The notes beneath the pieces are model-generated. The model was not told the origin of the DNA. It made no database searches and saw nothing but the letters and a program-made list of their open reading frames with translations. A stretch of DNA of 64,000 bases from JBBRCX01 sp038204465 (lineage in GTDB: Bacteria > Planctomycetota > Phycisphaerae > Tepidisphaerales > Tepidisphaeraceae), in NCBI GenBank assembly GCA_038204465.1, contig JBBRCX010000004.1:28405-92404 (forward strand), read 5' to 3'. This document shows positions 10,045 to 17,470 of the stretch, one piece after another. Made by a program: the position numbers and the translations under genes. Numbering within the stretch: position 1 is the first letter of the stretch; each line of letters opens with the position of its first letter.

Positions 10045-10190
10045 GTCTTCGGTCTGGACCGGGTCGAGTAGCATTGCGCGCTCTTTGACAAGTGAAGAGG
10101 TGAATCACAAAGGTTTCTGGGGAGGTCGTCCAAAGCCCACTAAAGCCCACCAAAGCCCACCATGGGCGTTCGAGCTGGCGGCGAAAGCGT
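10045..10190 (+). promoter_or_regulatory. boxA-hairpin leader module, copy 1
   Basis: An untranslated leader between the promoter at 10010 and the oxidoreductase gene. It contains GCTCTTTGACAA at 10080-10091, very close to the boxA antitermination signal of rRNA operons (E. coli GCTCTTTAACAA). The flanking bases make CTCTT pair with AAGAG (10081-10099), so boxA lies in a small hairpin. Three tandem 10-base units of the form AAAGCCCACN follow at 10132-10161, then ATGGGC, which can pair with the last unit. Then TTCGAGCTGGCG follows. All these pieces recur in the same order at 57058-57225. From 10190 to 10326 I see no further conserved element, only the oxidoreductase ribosome binding site. Confidence 0.6.
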
Positions 10191-10326
10191 GTCGCGGGAC
10201 GGGGCGAGCTCTTGATCGGCTTCAAAAGCGGGGGGAGCCGGCACAAGGTTCGATTGACAATATTTGCACCGTCGCCTATCCCATTCCGGCAACGCCCGCT
10301 GCAGGCGGGCGGCAGAAGGAATACCA

Positions 10327-11532
10327 ATGAGCAACATCCATTTTGGCGTGATCGGCGCAGGCAACATGGGCTCGTTTCACGTCGGGTATCTCGACGAGCT
10401 CGCCGACGCCAGCCTCGCCGCCGTCTGCGATGCCGACCCCAAGAAGCTCGAGCAGGCCGCGCAGCTCGCGCAGGAGAACCGCGCCAAGCGCGGCCAGGTA
10501 AAATGCGACGTGCCGAAGTTTTCCAGCTATCAGGAACTGCTCGACTCAGGAACGTGCGACGCGATCATCATCGCGACGCCGCACTACCAGCACCCGGAGA
10601 TCGCCATTGCCGCCTTTGAAAAAGGGCTTCACGTGCTGTGCGAGAAGCCGCTGGCGGTCGGCGTGAAAGAGGCGCGCCGGGTGATCGACGTCCATCGCAA
10701 GCACCCCGAATTGAAGTTCGCGCTCATGTTCAACCAGCGCACCAACTCGATGTACCAGAAGGTCCGCTCATTGATCGCCGAGGGCGAGCTTGGAGAGGTG
10801 AGCCGGGTCTCATGGATCGTCACCGACTGGTTTCGCACCTGGGCCTACTACGCCTCAGGCGGTTGGCGCGCCACCTGGGCGGGCGAGGGCGGCGGCGTGC
10901 TCATCAACCAATGCCCGCACAATCTCGACCTCATTCAGTGGATCACCGGCATGATGCCCAGCCGGGTAACCGCCGTAGCGAGTATCGCCAAGACGCATCC
11001 GATCGAAGTCGAGGATGAAGTGAGCGCGATCTTCGAATATCCCAACGGCGCCATCGGTCACTTCGTCACCACCACCGGCGAAGCCCCCGGCACCAATCGC
11101 CTCGAGATCTGCGGAGACCGCGGACGAATCATCGCCGAAGGCGGAAAGCTCAGCTTCAGCCGCACCAGGAAAAGCGTTCGCGAGGTGCGCGAGAAGAGCA
11201 AAGACATGTTCGTCTCGATGGAAACCTGGCCGATCGACGTTCCGCACGCCACCGGCGCGCCCGAGGGTCACCGCGCCGTGACCGAGAATTTCGTCCGCGG
11301 CATCCTGAGTAACGAGACGTTGATTGCTCCCGGCGAAGAGGGCGTGAAGGGCCTGGAGATCGGCAACGCCATGCTCATGGCCGGCCTCACCCGTCGCCCC
11401 GTTGAATTGCCCATGGACGGCGATGCCTACGAGCAATTCCTCAAGGACCTCACCAAGCAGTACGGCGGCAAGAAGACCCTGCAAACCCAGGCCGCCAAAG
11501 CCGACAACATGGCCTCGTCCTTCCAGCGCTAG
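10327..11532 (+). CDS. Gfo/Idh/MocA family oxidoreductase
   Basis: A 401-residue NAD(P)-dependent sugar or inositol dehydrogenase-like enzyme. The N-terminal Rossmann domain starts FGVIGAGNMGSFHVGYL, contains IIIATPHYQHPEIAIAAFE and has the family signature HVLCEKPLAVGV, with the catalytic Lys of EKP. The C-terminal alpha/beta domain has GGVLINQCPHNLDLIQWITG with the active-site His. The substrate cannot be read from the sequence; planctomycetes have many paralogues. The ATG at 10327 is preceded by AGAAGGAA. It sits at the end of a long boxA-bearing leader, so its transcription may be under antitermination or attenuation control. Confidence 0.88.
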   Translation: MSNIHFGVIGAGNMGSFHVGYLDELADASLAAVCDADPKKLEQAAQLAQENRAKRGQVKCDVPKFSSYQELLDSGTCDAIIIATPHYQHPEIAIAAFEKGLHVLCEKPLAVGVKEARRVIDVHRKHPELKFALMFNQRTNSMYQKVRSLIAEGELGEVSRVSWIVTDWFRTWAYYASGGWRATWAGEGGGVLINQCPHNLDLIQWITGMMPSRVTAVASIAKTHPIEVEDEVSAIFEYPNGAIGHFVTTTGEAPGTNRLEICGDRGRIIAEGGKLSFSRTRKSVREVREKSKDMFVSMETWPIDVPHATGAPEGHRAVTENFVRGILSNETLIAPGEEGVKGLEIGNAMLMAGLTRRPVELPMDGDAYEQFLKDLTKQYGGKKTLQTQAAKADNMASSFQR

Positions 11533-11560
11533 CCAGCGAGATTCTGGGGATCCATCTTTA

Positions 11561-11585
11561 GTAGCATGGGCTTCCAGCCCATGTG
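11561..11585 (+). repeat. Dispersed GTAGCAYGGGC palindromic repeat, copy a
   Basis: GTAGCATGGGCTTCCAGCCCATGTG, split here as stem CATGGGC, loop TTCCA, stem GCCCATG. The same framework occurs at 33103 and 40381. It lies in the gap between two plus-strand genes. Confidence 0.55.
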
Positions 11586-11651
11586 CCAGAGCGCAGCGCT
11601 ACTCCGCATTGAACGAACCACCCTCCCCGCGCGTGGACATCCCATCCCTCC

Positions 11652-12095
11652 ATGCCGGATACTTCGCGCATGACCTGGCTCCACTACGCCCTCCTGTCGG
11701 CCCTCGCGGCAGCCTTCGTTCCGATCTGCGGCAAGATCGGAATGAAGCATGTCGATGAGAACCTCGCGACCGCCCTGCGCAGCATCGTGATGACGATCTT
11801 CCTCCTCACCGTGGCGACCGCGCTGCGCGTCTGGACCAAGACCTCTCAAATCTCCGCGTTTTCCTATGCGATGATCGTCCTGTCGGGACTGGCCGGCGCC
11901 GCATCGTGGCTCTTTTACTTCCACGCGGTGAAGCTCGGGGAAGTGTCGCGTGTCGCCCCCATCGACAAGCTCAGCGTCCCCCTCGCCGCACTGTTCGCGC
12001 TCTTCATCCTCAGGGAACACCCCAGCGCATGGAACTGGATTGGCATCCTGCTCATCACCGGCGGCGCCTACCTGGCCGGCCTGCCCAAAGCATGA
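11652..12095 (+). CDS. Half-size EamA/DMT family membrane protein
   Basis: A 147-residue protein with about five hydrophobic helices, matching one EamA repeat of the drug/metabolite transporter superfamily. Features are LLSALAAAFVPICGKIGMKHVD at the N-terminus, AASWLFYFHAVKLGEVSRVAP, which is the typical helix 3-4 region, and NWIGILLITGGAYLAGL at the end. Full-size members have two such repeats, so this one must work as a dimer. Half-size forms of this kind are often annotated as EamA-like permeases. The substrate is unknown. Confidence 0.8.
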   Translation: MPDTSRMTWLHYALLSALAAAFVPICGKIGMKHVDENLATALRSIVMTIFLLTVATALRVWTKTSQISAFSYAMIVLSGLAGAASWLFYFHAVKLGEVSRVAPIDKLSVPLAALFALFILREHPSAWNWIGILLITGGAYLAGLPKA

Positions 12096-12168
12096 ACTGC
12101 ACGCCGCGCATCGGTCTTTCTTCTCCCGTTCGCGGCACCGCGCTGTTCCGTCCCGGCCACGCCCCAAG

Positions 12169-12197
12169 TGGCAAACACAGCCGCTTATCCCTACAAT
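12169..12197 (+). promoter_or_regulatory. Putative promoter for nuoD
   Basis: TGGCAA and TACAAT with a 17-base spacer, about 28 bases before the nuoD start codon. The -10 is strong and the -35 weak. Confidence 0.4.
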
Positions 12198-12225
12198 CGC
12201 CGGAATCTGAAAGGGACCCGAACTG

Positions 12226-13425
12226 ATGTCGACCGCAACCCCGCCGGCCGCTGATCCGAATCTGCGAACTGTTGATTACGCGCTGATGCCCGGCGCAGTC
12301 GACGAAGAAACCGACGTGCAGTCCGAAGAGATGCTCGTCAATATGGGACCGCAGCATCCCTCCACGCACGGCGTGCTCCGCATCGTCCTCCGCACCGACG
12401 GTGAAATGGTCCTGGAAGCAGTTCCTCACCTGGGCTACCTGCATCGCTGCAAGGAGAAAATCGCCGAGAACCTCGCCTACTACCAGTACATCGGATACAC
12501 CGACCGCCTCGACTACCTCGCGGCGATGAATAACAACCATGCCTGGGCGATGGCGGTGGAGAAGCTGGCCGACATCGAAGTGCCCCTGCGCGCGGAATAC
12601 ATCCGCGTCATCGCCGCCGAGTTGAACCGCATCGCGTCCCACCTGGTCAGCTTCGGCACGTACGGCCTGGACATGGGCGCCTTCACGCCGTTCCTCTACG
12701 CCTTCCGCGAGCGCGAGTACATCCTCGACCTCTTCGAGCAGCTCTGCGGCGCGCGGCTCACGCTCAGCTATATCAACGTCGGCGGCGTCACCTGGGACCT
12801 GCCGCCGGGCTTCCTGGAAAAGCTCACCGAGTTCCTCGACTACTTCGAGCCCAAGATTGACGAATACAACGACCTGCTCAGCTTCAACCACATCTTCGTG
12901 AAGCGCACCGCCAACGTGGGCGTGGTCAGCAAGGACCAATGCATCCGCTATGCCCTGTCGGGCCCCATGATTCGCGGCAGCGGCATTCCTCTCGACCTGC
13001 GCCGCGATCGTCCCTACTCCATCTACGACCGCCTCGAGTTCGATGTCTGCGTCGGCAGCGGGCTCAAAGGGTCGATGGGCGATTGCTGGGACCGCTATTG
13101 GGTCAAGATGCTCGAGATGAAGCAGTGCATCCGCATCCTTCGCCAGTGCATCCAGCAGGTGCCCGAGGGCTCCTACCGCGCCAAGCTGCCGCGGGCCATG
13201 AAGGTGCCGGAGGGTGAGGTCTACGCGGAATACGAGAACCCGCGCGGGCATCTCGGCTTCTTCATCGAAAGCCAGGGCGGCGTCATTCCCTACCGTGTCA
13301 AGATCCGCGGCCCCTCTTTTGTGAACCTGGCCGTTACCAATGAAGTGTGTCGTAATGTATTGCTGGCGGATGTACCGGCCATCGTCGGGTCCATTGATAT
13401 CGTCATGGGCGAGGTAGACCGCTAA
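12226..13425 (+). CDS. nuoD: NADH-quinone oxidoreductase subunit D, orphan copy
   Basis: The 49-kDa subunit of complex I, which helps build the quinone-binding site at the base of the peripheral arm. The 399-residue protein has the family signature NMGPQHPSTHGVLRIVLRTD, the LGYLHRCKEKIAE motif and RVKIRGPSFVNLA near the C-terminus. No other nuo gene is present within at least 12 kb on either side, whereas nuoD usually sits in the nuoA-N operon. It may therefore be a separated or second copy. Codon use and GC content look like the neighbours. A small hairpin follows the stop. Confidence 0.93.
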   Translation: MSTATPPAADPNLRTVDYALMPGAVDEETDVQSEEMLVNMGPQHPSTHGVLRIVLRTDGEMVLEAVPHLGYLHRCKEKIAENLAYYQYIGYTDRLDYLAAMNNNHAWAMAVEKLADIEVPLRAEYIRVIAAELNRIASHLVSFGTYGLDMGAFTPFLYAFREREYILDLFEQLCGARLTLSYINVGGVTWDLPPGFLEKLTEFLDYFEPKIDEYNDLLSFNHIFVKRTANVGVVSKDQCIRYALSGPMIRGSGIPLDLRRDRPYSIYDRLEFDVCVGSGLKGSMGDCWDRYWVKMLEMKQCIRILRQCIQQVPEGSYRAKLPRAMKVPEGEVYAEYENPRGHLGFFIESQGGVIPYRVKIRGPSFVNLAVTNEVCRNVLLADVPAIVGSIDIVMGEVDR

Positions 13426-13430
13426 CTGTG

Positions 13431-13449
13431 ATCCCGCCTCGGCCGGGAT
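13431..13449 (+). terminator. Possible hairpin after nuoD
   Basis: ATCCCG, 7-base loop, CGGGAT, six bases after the nuoD stop. It lacks a U-run, so termination is uncertain. Confidence 0.3.
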
Positions 13450-13559
13450 TCGCAGCGGCATTTGGAAGGCAAAAGTGGCGCGTGTGCGCCGCCGGCGCGG
13501 GGAAGTCAGGACGCGGCCGGGGCGCGTTGCTCTCTGCCTTCTTTCATTGCGACGGTGTT

Positions 13560-14045
13560 ATGGCTCAACCGGCTCAACCCAATCACGACCTACCCGCCGC
13601 GCTGGAGAATCACGCGGTCATCGCCGGTTTCGGCGTCCCCGGCCGCGCGGTGGCCGACATGCTCCAGGCCCGCGGCATTCCCTTCTGCGTCATCGAGCTG
13701 AACCCCGAGACCGTCATCCGCGCCTCCATGGCCGGCGTGCAGTTCATTTCCGGCGACGCCTCCCAGGAGGACGTCCTGCGTCGCGCCGGCATCGACCGGG
13801 CAATCCTCTTCGCGGTGGCGATGCCGAACGATCGGGCCGTCCTCGACGCCATCGCCATCGCCCGGCGGATCAATCCCTCCCTGCGAATCCTCGCACGCTG
13901 CCACTACGTCTCCAGCGGCATGGAGGCCCAACGCCGCGGGGCCAATGAAGTCGTTGTCGCCGAGCAGGTGGTCGCCCAGGAATTCGAACGCCTCCTCGAC
14001 ACCGAGATCTTCCGAAACCTCAGCGAGCCGCTCTCCCGCGCGTAG
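13560..14045 (+). CDS. TrkA-N (RCK) domain protein
   Basis: A 161-residue protein consisting of one RCK N-terminal NAD-binding domain. The Rossmann signature is IAGFGVPGRAVADMLQARGI. The acidic end of strand 2 (IELNPETV), the GDASQEDVLRRAGIDRA motif and the terminal helix QVVAQEFERLL follow. Such domains normally sit at the C-terminus of KefB/C or Kch-type potassium channels and gate them in response to NAD(H). Here the domain stands alone, so it may act on a channel encoded elsewhere. The ATG at 13560 is chosen because the open frame upstream is Gly/Arg-rich and unlike protein. Confidence 0.75.
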   Translation: MAQPAQPNHDLPAALENHAVIAGFGVPGRAVADMLQARGIPFCVIELNPETVIRASMAGVQFISGDASQEDVLRRAGIDRAILFAVAMPNDRAVLDAIAIARRINPSLRILARCHYVSSGMEAQRRGANEVVVAEQVVAQEFERLLDTEIFRNLSEPLSRA

Positions 14046-14140
14046 TGATTCAAGAAATCACTTGGCGGGGAGGTCAAGGATCCGGCGCCACGGGCACTCC
14101 CGATAGACACAACCTGGAACTGTAGATTTGTTCGCCCGGC

Positions 14141-15046
14141 CTACTTCGGGCGCAGGCTTTCGAGGAACCGCCCGTGCTTGCCCTGATCGCGGCGGCGGAG
14201 GAACTGCACCATGTTCTTCACGTGCTCGTTCAACCCGTTCATGGTGTCGTACTCCGCCATCGCGGCGGAGAAGACCTTCTTCCGCCCGAACAGGTTGCGG
14301 AACGCGATGTCCAGCGCGGCGATGTCTTCCTCGTTGAACCCCGCCCGGGCGAGGCCCACCCGGTTCAGCCCGCGCACCAGGTCCGCGCCGTCGACCTTGC
14401 AGAAGGGCGGCACGTCGTGGTGGACGCGCGAGTACGCCGCGATGTAGGCGTGCTCTCCGATCGTCACGAAGTGGTTGATGCCCGCGCCACCCATCATCGA
14501 GACGTTGTTCCCGCAAACCACGTGGCCGGCGATCATCACGTTGTTGGCGAAAACGCAGTTGCTCCCGATCGTCCCGTCATGCCCCACGTGGGCGTTCACC
14601 ATCAGGAGGTTGTTGTCCCCGATCCGCGTCACGCCGAGGCCCTTCTCGGTGCCCACGTGCAGCGTGACCGCCTCGCGAAAGACGTTGCCGTTCCCCACCA
14701 CCAGCCGCGTTGGAGCGCCTCGATATTTCTTGTCCTGCGGCGCCGCCCCCAGCACCGCGTTCGGGAACAGGATGTTGTCCTTCCCGATCGTCGTATGACC
14801 CAGGATCGTCACGCTGTTGAGCAGCCGGCACCCGCTGTCGATCTTCACGTCAGGCCCGATGACGCAGAACGGGCCCACCTCGACGTCCTCGGCGATCGAC
14901 GCATGCGGATCCACCACCGCGTGCGGCGAGATCTTCGGCATCGAATCGGAGAAGAACCGGAACGTGAAGAGCGAGGAGATCCAGCTCGGCCGCCTCGGTT
15001 CCTTCACCCTGGTCGCTTCGTTCGGCATGGTGTCGGGAATAGCCAT
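14141..15046 (-). CDS. lpxA: UDP-N-acetylglucosamine acyltransferase
   Basis: First enzyme of lipid A synthesis. The 301-residue protein has the left-handed beta-helix hexapeptide repeats (ISPHAVVDPHASIAEDVEVG and on), and the motif LLMVNAHVGHDGTIGSNCVF with the catalytic His. The C-terminal helical domain begins near GADLVRGLNRVGL. An N-terminal extension of about 35 residues precedes the helix. Its ATG overlaps the TGA of the upstream lpxC-fabZ gene by one base (TGATG), showing translational coupling in one operon. Confidence 0.93.
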   Translation of the reverse strand: MAIPDTMPNEATRVKEPRRPSWISSLFTFRFFSDSMPKISPHAVVDPHASIAEDVEVGPFCVIGPDVKIDSGCRLLNSVTILGHTTIGKDNILFPNAVLGAAPQDKKYRGAPTRLVVGNGNVFREAVTLHVGTEKGLGVTRIGDNNLLMVNAHVGHDGTIGSNCVFANNVMIAGHVVCGNNVSMMGGAGINHFVTIGEHAYIAAYSRVHHDVPPFCKVDGADLVRGLNRVGLARAGFNEEDIAALDIAFRNLFGRKKVFSAAMAEYDTMNGLNEHVKNMVQFLRRRDQGKHGRFLESLRPK

Positions 15047-16362
15047 CAGGCGGGCTCCGCGTCGACGAGCATGAACTTGATGTCCGCTTCGCACGCCAGC
15101 TTGTCCTGCACGAAAGCCTTGCAGCGGACGTGTCCGGTGCGGCTCTTCACGCGCACAGTGATCGCCTCCAGTATCAATTGATCCCCTGGGACCACCGCGT
15201 GCCGCATTTTCACCTTATCCATACTGATCAGGACGGCAAGCTTTCCCGTGTGCTCCAACTTCTGGCTCAAAAGAAGCCCGCCGAGCTGCGCCATCGCCTC
15301 GACGATCAAAACCCCGGGCATGATCGGCGTGCCCGGATAGTGGCCCTGAAAGAAGATGTCGTTGAACGTCACGTTCTTGATCCCGACGGCCTTGTGATCG
15401 CCGACGATCTCCAGCACGCGATCCACCAGCAGCATCGGATAGCGATGCGGGAGGATCCGCTGGATGCGGCGGATGTCCATCTCCGCGTCGCGGCCGATCA
15501 GCGACTGGCGGCTGTTCGATTCCTCCTGCTCCAGCAGCTTGCGCGCCAGCATGTGATTCAGCACGTGGCCGCTCTTGTACGCCACGATCCGCCCGCGGAT
15601 GGGCCGCCCGACCAGCAGGAGATCGCCGATCAGGTCCAGCGCCTTGTGCCGCGCGCATTCGTCCTTGAACCGGAAGGCGTTGTCGACCGGGCCGTCCTTC
15701 GCGATCACCAGCAGTTCTTTGTGGGTCAGGTGGTTCCCGAGGCCGCGGGCGCGAAGCTCGCGCGCTTCGTTTTCGAACACGAACGTCCGCGCCGGCGCCA
15801 GCTGTGACGCGAAATCGTCATCGCCAAGCCGGAAGCTGATGGTTTGCCGCCCAATCGGCGGCGCCGCCTCGAAGTCATAGATCACTTCCAGCTGATCGCT
15901 TGGGCCCGGCAGTGCAGCCAGCGTCGCGCCGTCCGCGCTCACCTGCACCGGCTTGGTGATGATCAGCGGGTCGAGCGGCGCATCCTGCTCCACCACCCCC
16001 GCCTCTTCGAGCGCGTTCACGAAAGGCTGGCTGCTGCCGTCTCCGCCCGGAAGTTCCCCGACCGCGCCCCCCGCGACCCTGACGATGGCGTTGTGAACGC
16101 CCATGCCCGCGAGGGCAGCCATGCAATGCTCGATGGTCTCAACGAGCAACGTGCCGTTGCGCAGGCAGGTGCGCCGCGGGCGCTTCAAAAGGTTCTGCAC
16201 CAGCGCCGGGATCGCCGCGACCTTCCCGTCCTGCTCTCGAATGAAAGTGATCCCCGAACCCGCGGCGGCGGGCGCAAAGGTCAGCGTCGCCGGTTCACCG
16301 GAGAACAGGCCGCGGCCCGCGAAGGATGCTTCGCGCGAGATGGTTCGTTGACGATCGTTCAC
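15046..16362 (-). CDS. lpxC/fabZ: Bifunctional LpxC deacetylase / FabZ dehydratase fusion
   Basis: Two lipid A / fatty acid enzymes in one chain of about 438 residues. The N-terminal LpxC part (1 to about 285) has ETIEHCMAAL with the zinc His near residue 79 and DECARHKALDLIGDLLLVG with the second His and the Asp ligand. The C-terminal FabZ part (about 290-438) has QRILPHRYPMLLVDRVLE and the active-site segment FFQGHYPGTPIMPGVLIVEA. Such fusions are known in Bacteroidetes and some planctomycetes. I prefer the GTG at 16362 because LpxC proteins normally start just before QRTI; a TTG ten codons upstream is open. It is coupled to lpxA. Confidence 0.93.
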   Translation of the reverse strand: MNDRQRTISREASFAGRGLFSGEPATLTFAPAAAGSGITFIREQDGKVAAIPALVQNLLKRPRRTCLRNGTLLVETIEHCMAALAGMGVHNAIVRVAGGAVGELPGGDGSSQPFVNALEEAGVVEQDAPLDPLIITKPVQVSADGATLAALPGPSDQLEVIYDFEAAPPIGRQTISFRLGDDDFASQLAPARTFVFENEARELRARGLGNHLTHKELLVIAKDGPVDNAFRFKDECARHKALDLIGDLLLVGRPIRGRIVAYKSGHVLNHMLARKLLEQEESNSRQSLIGRDAEMDIRRIQRILPHRYPMLLVDRVLEIVGDHKAVGIKNVTFNDIFFQGHYPGTPIMPGVLIVEAMAQLGGLLLSQKLEHTGKLAVLISMDKVKMRHAVVPGDQLILEAITVRVKSRTGHVRCKAFVQDKLACEADIKFMLVDAEPA

Positions 16363-16509
16363 AAGGACCCGCCCTGCGTGTCGGATCCACAACGCCGCAT
16401 GTCAAGGGGGAGGTGCAGTATAGCGATCGCAGCAGAAACTTGAAGAGCCGGTGCGAGATGCAGCCGGTGCGCGATGCAGCAGCGGTCCGATATTCAGCTG
16501 AATAGCCTC

Positions 16510-17322
16510 TTAAGGAACCCGTCGCCGACGCCGGAGGCACGCCAAGGCGGTCCATGCCAGGGCAACGCCGGCGGGTTCGGGAGCCAGTACGGTCGGCGTA
16601 CCCGCGCTCGCCTTGAGTTCGATCACCAGGTCGTTGTAGTCGTGGTCGCTGGCGGGCTGGCCGGGAAGGATGTTGCGATCTTCCCAGAACAGCATCCAGG
16701 TGGTGTAGCCGTCGGTAAGACCATCGATGCGGTACGAGACCAGGTGGTCGAGTCCATCGGCGTTGGAAGTGATGAGGGACGAGTGAGGCCCCGTGCCCCC
16801 GCCGGTCCGGCCCCATCGCCAGGTAAGCCCGCGCATGTCCGCCAGCGTCGCGCTGCCGCTGACCGCGTAGCCCGAGCCAGACACGTCGAACAGGTTCGTA
16901 TACGAACCGCCGCTTGTGCCAGTGAAAAAGCCGAACGACTGCGACAGGGCGGCGAAGCGCGCCGTCGCCAGCGCCGACGTGAACCCATCGTGCCACACCT
17001 GATCGGCCGCCACGCCGGGGGCGCCGTCGATCAGCCCCAGCACGCCATTGCTCGCGAGCGCGTCGTCAATCCGATGAGCCGTCACATTGCCGTTGGAGTA
17101 ATCCACGCCAAGCTTCGAGAAGACGCCTCCATAGACGTGCCCAAGAATTAGCCCCTGACCATCTTCGTGGTTCCCCGGACCGCCGATGGGGGAAAACGAC
17201 CCCCGAGTCGCGGCAGACAAGCAGAGCAGGGCGATCGCCGCCCCGAGAAAGGCCGCGCGCCACCGACGCAGAACCGTTCCCGCGGGGCAAACCAACCTCC
17301 GCTCCCCGATGGCACCATTCAT
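16510..17322 (-). CDS. PEP-CTERM sorted surface protein with DUF4114-like domain
   Basis: A 270-residue exported protein. The N-terminus has a basic stretch and then the hydrophobic signal WRAAFLGAAIALLCLSAA. The C-terminus is a PEP-CTERM sorting signal: the PEP box in APEPAG, a short hydrophobic helix, and a terminal RRRRR cluster. The middle region contains ASDHDYNDLVIEL, a calcium-site-like motif typical of DUF4114 domains. It is rich in Gly, Ser and Asn, as in extracellular matrix proteins. The sorting protease (exosortase) is not in this window. Function is unknown; I infer an exopolysaccharide-associated role. Confidence 0.75.
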   Translation of the reverse strand: MNGAIGERRLVCPAGTVLRRWRAAFLGAAIALLCLSAATRGSFSPIGGPGNHEDGQGLILGHVYGGVFSKLGVDYSNGNVTAHRIDDALASNGVLGLIDGAPGVAADQVWHDGFTSALATARFAALSQSFGFFTGTSGGSYTNLFDVSGSGYAVSGSATLADMRGLTWRWGRTGGGTGPHSSLITSNADGLDHLVSYRIDGLTDGYTTWMLFWEDRNILPGQPASDHDYNDLVIELKASAGTPTVLAPEPAGVALAWTALACLRRRRRVP

Positions 17323-17470
17323 TCAAACAACATACGCCGCGATCGTAACGCGCGCGAGCGTCGCAATTTGCGGGAATGCTCTCACCCTCCTGAGCCGCCG
17401 GTGAAATTGGAGAAGATGTTCCGATCCGCGAGCATGTGAGGCCTGGTGAAGCCACGGACGATGCGCGGAC

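Noticed and set aside
10043..10330. A possible upstream open frame that overlaps the oxidoreductase ATG by ATGA
   Set aside because: The overlap is suggestive of coupling, but what copies 1 and 2 share is nucleotide elements (boxA hairpin, decamers); the frame is not kept through copy 2, and its start would lie at or before the transcription start.
12055..13461. A 468-residue antisense open frame over nuoD
   Set aside because: Composition is low-complexity (Ala, Val, Glu, Asp, His rich) and it exactly shadows a clear nuoD. The same was seen opposite der (5950-7662) and within glnA (41235-42416).
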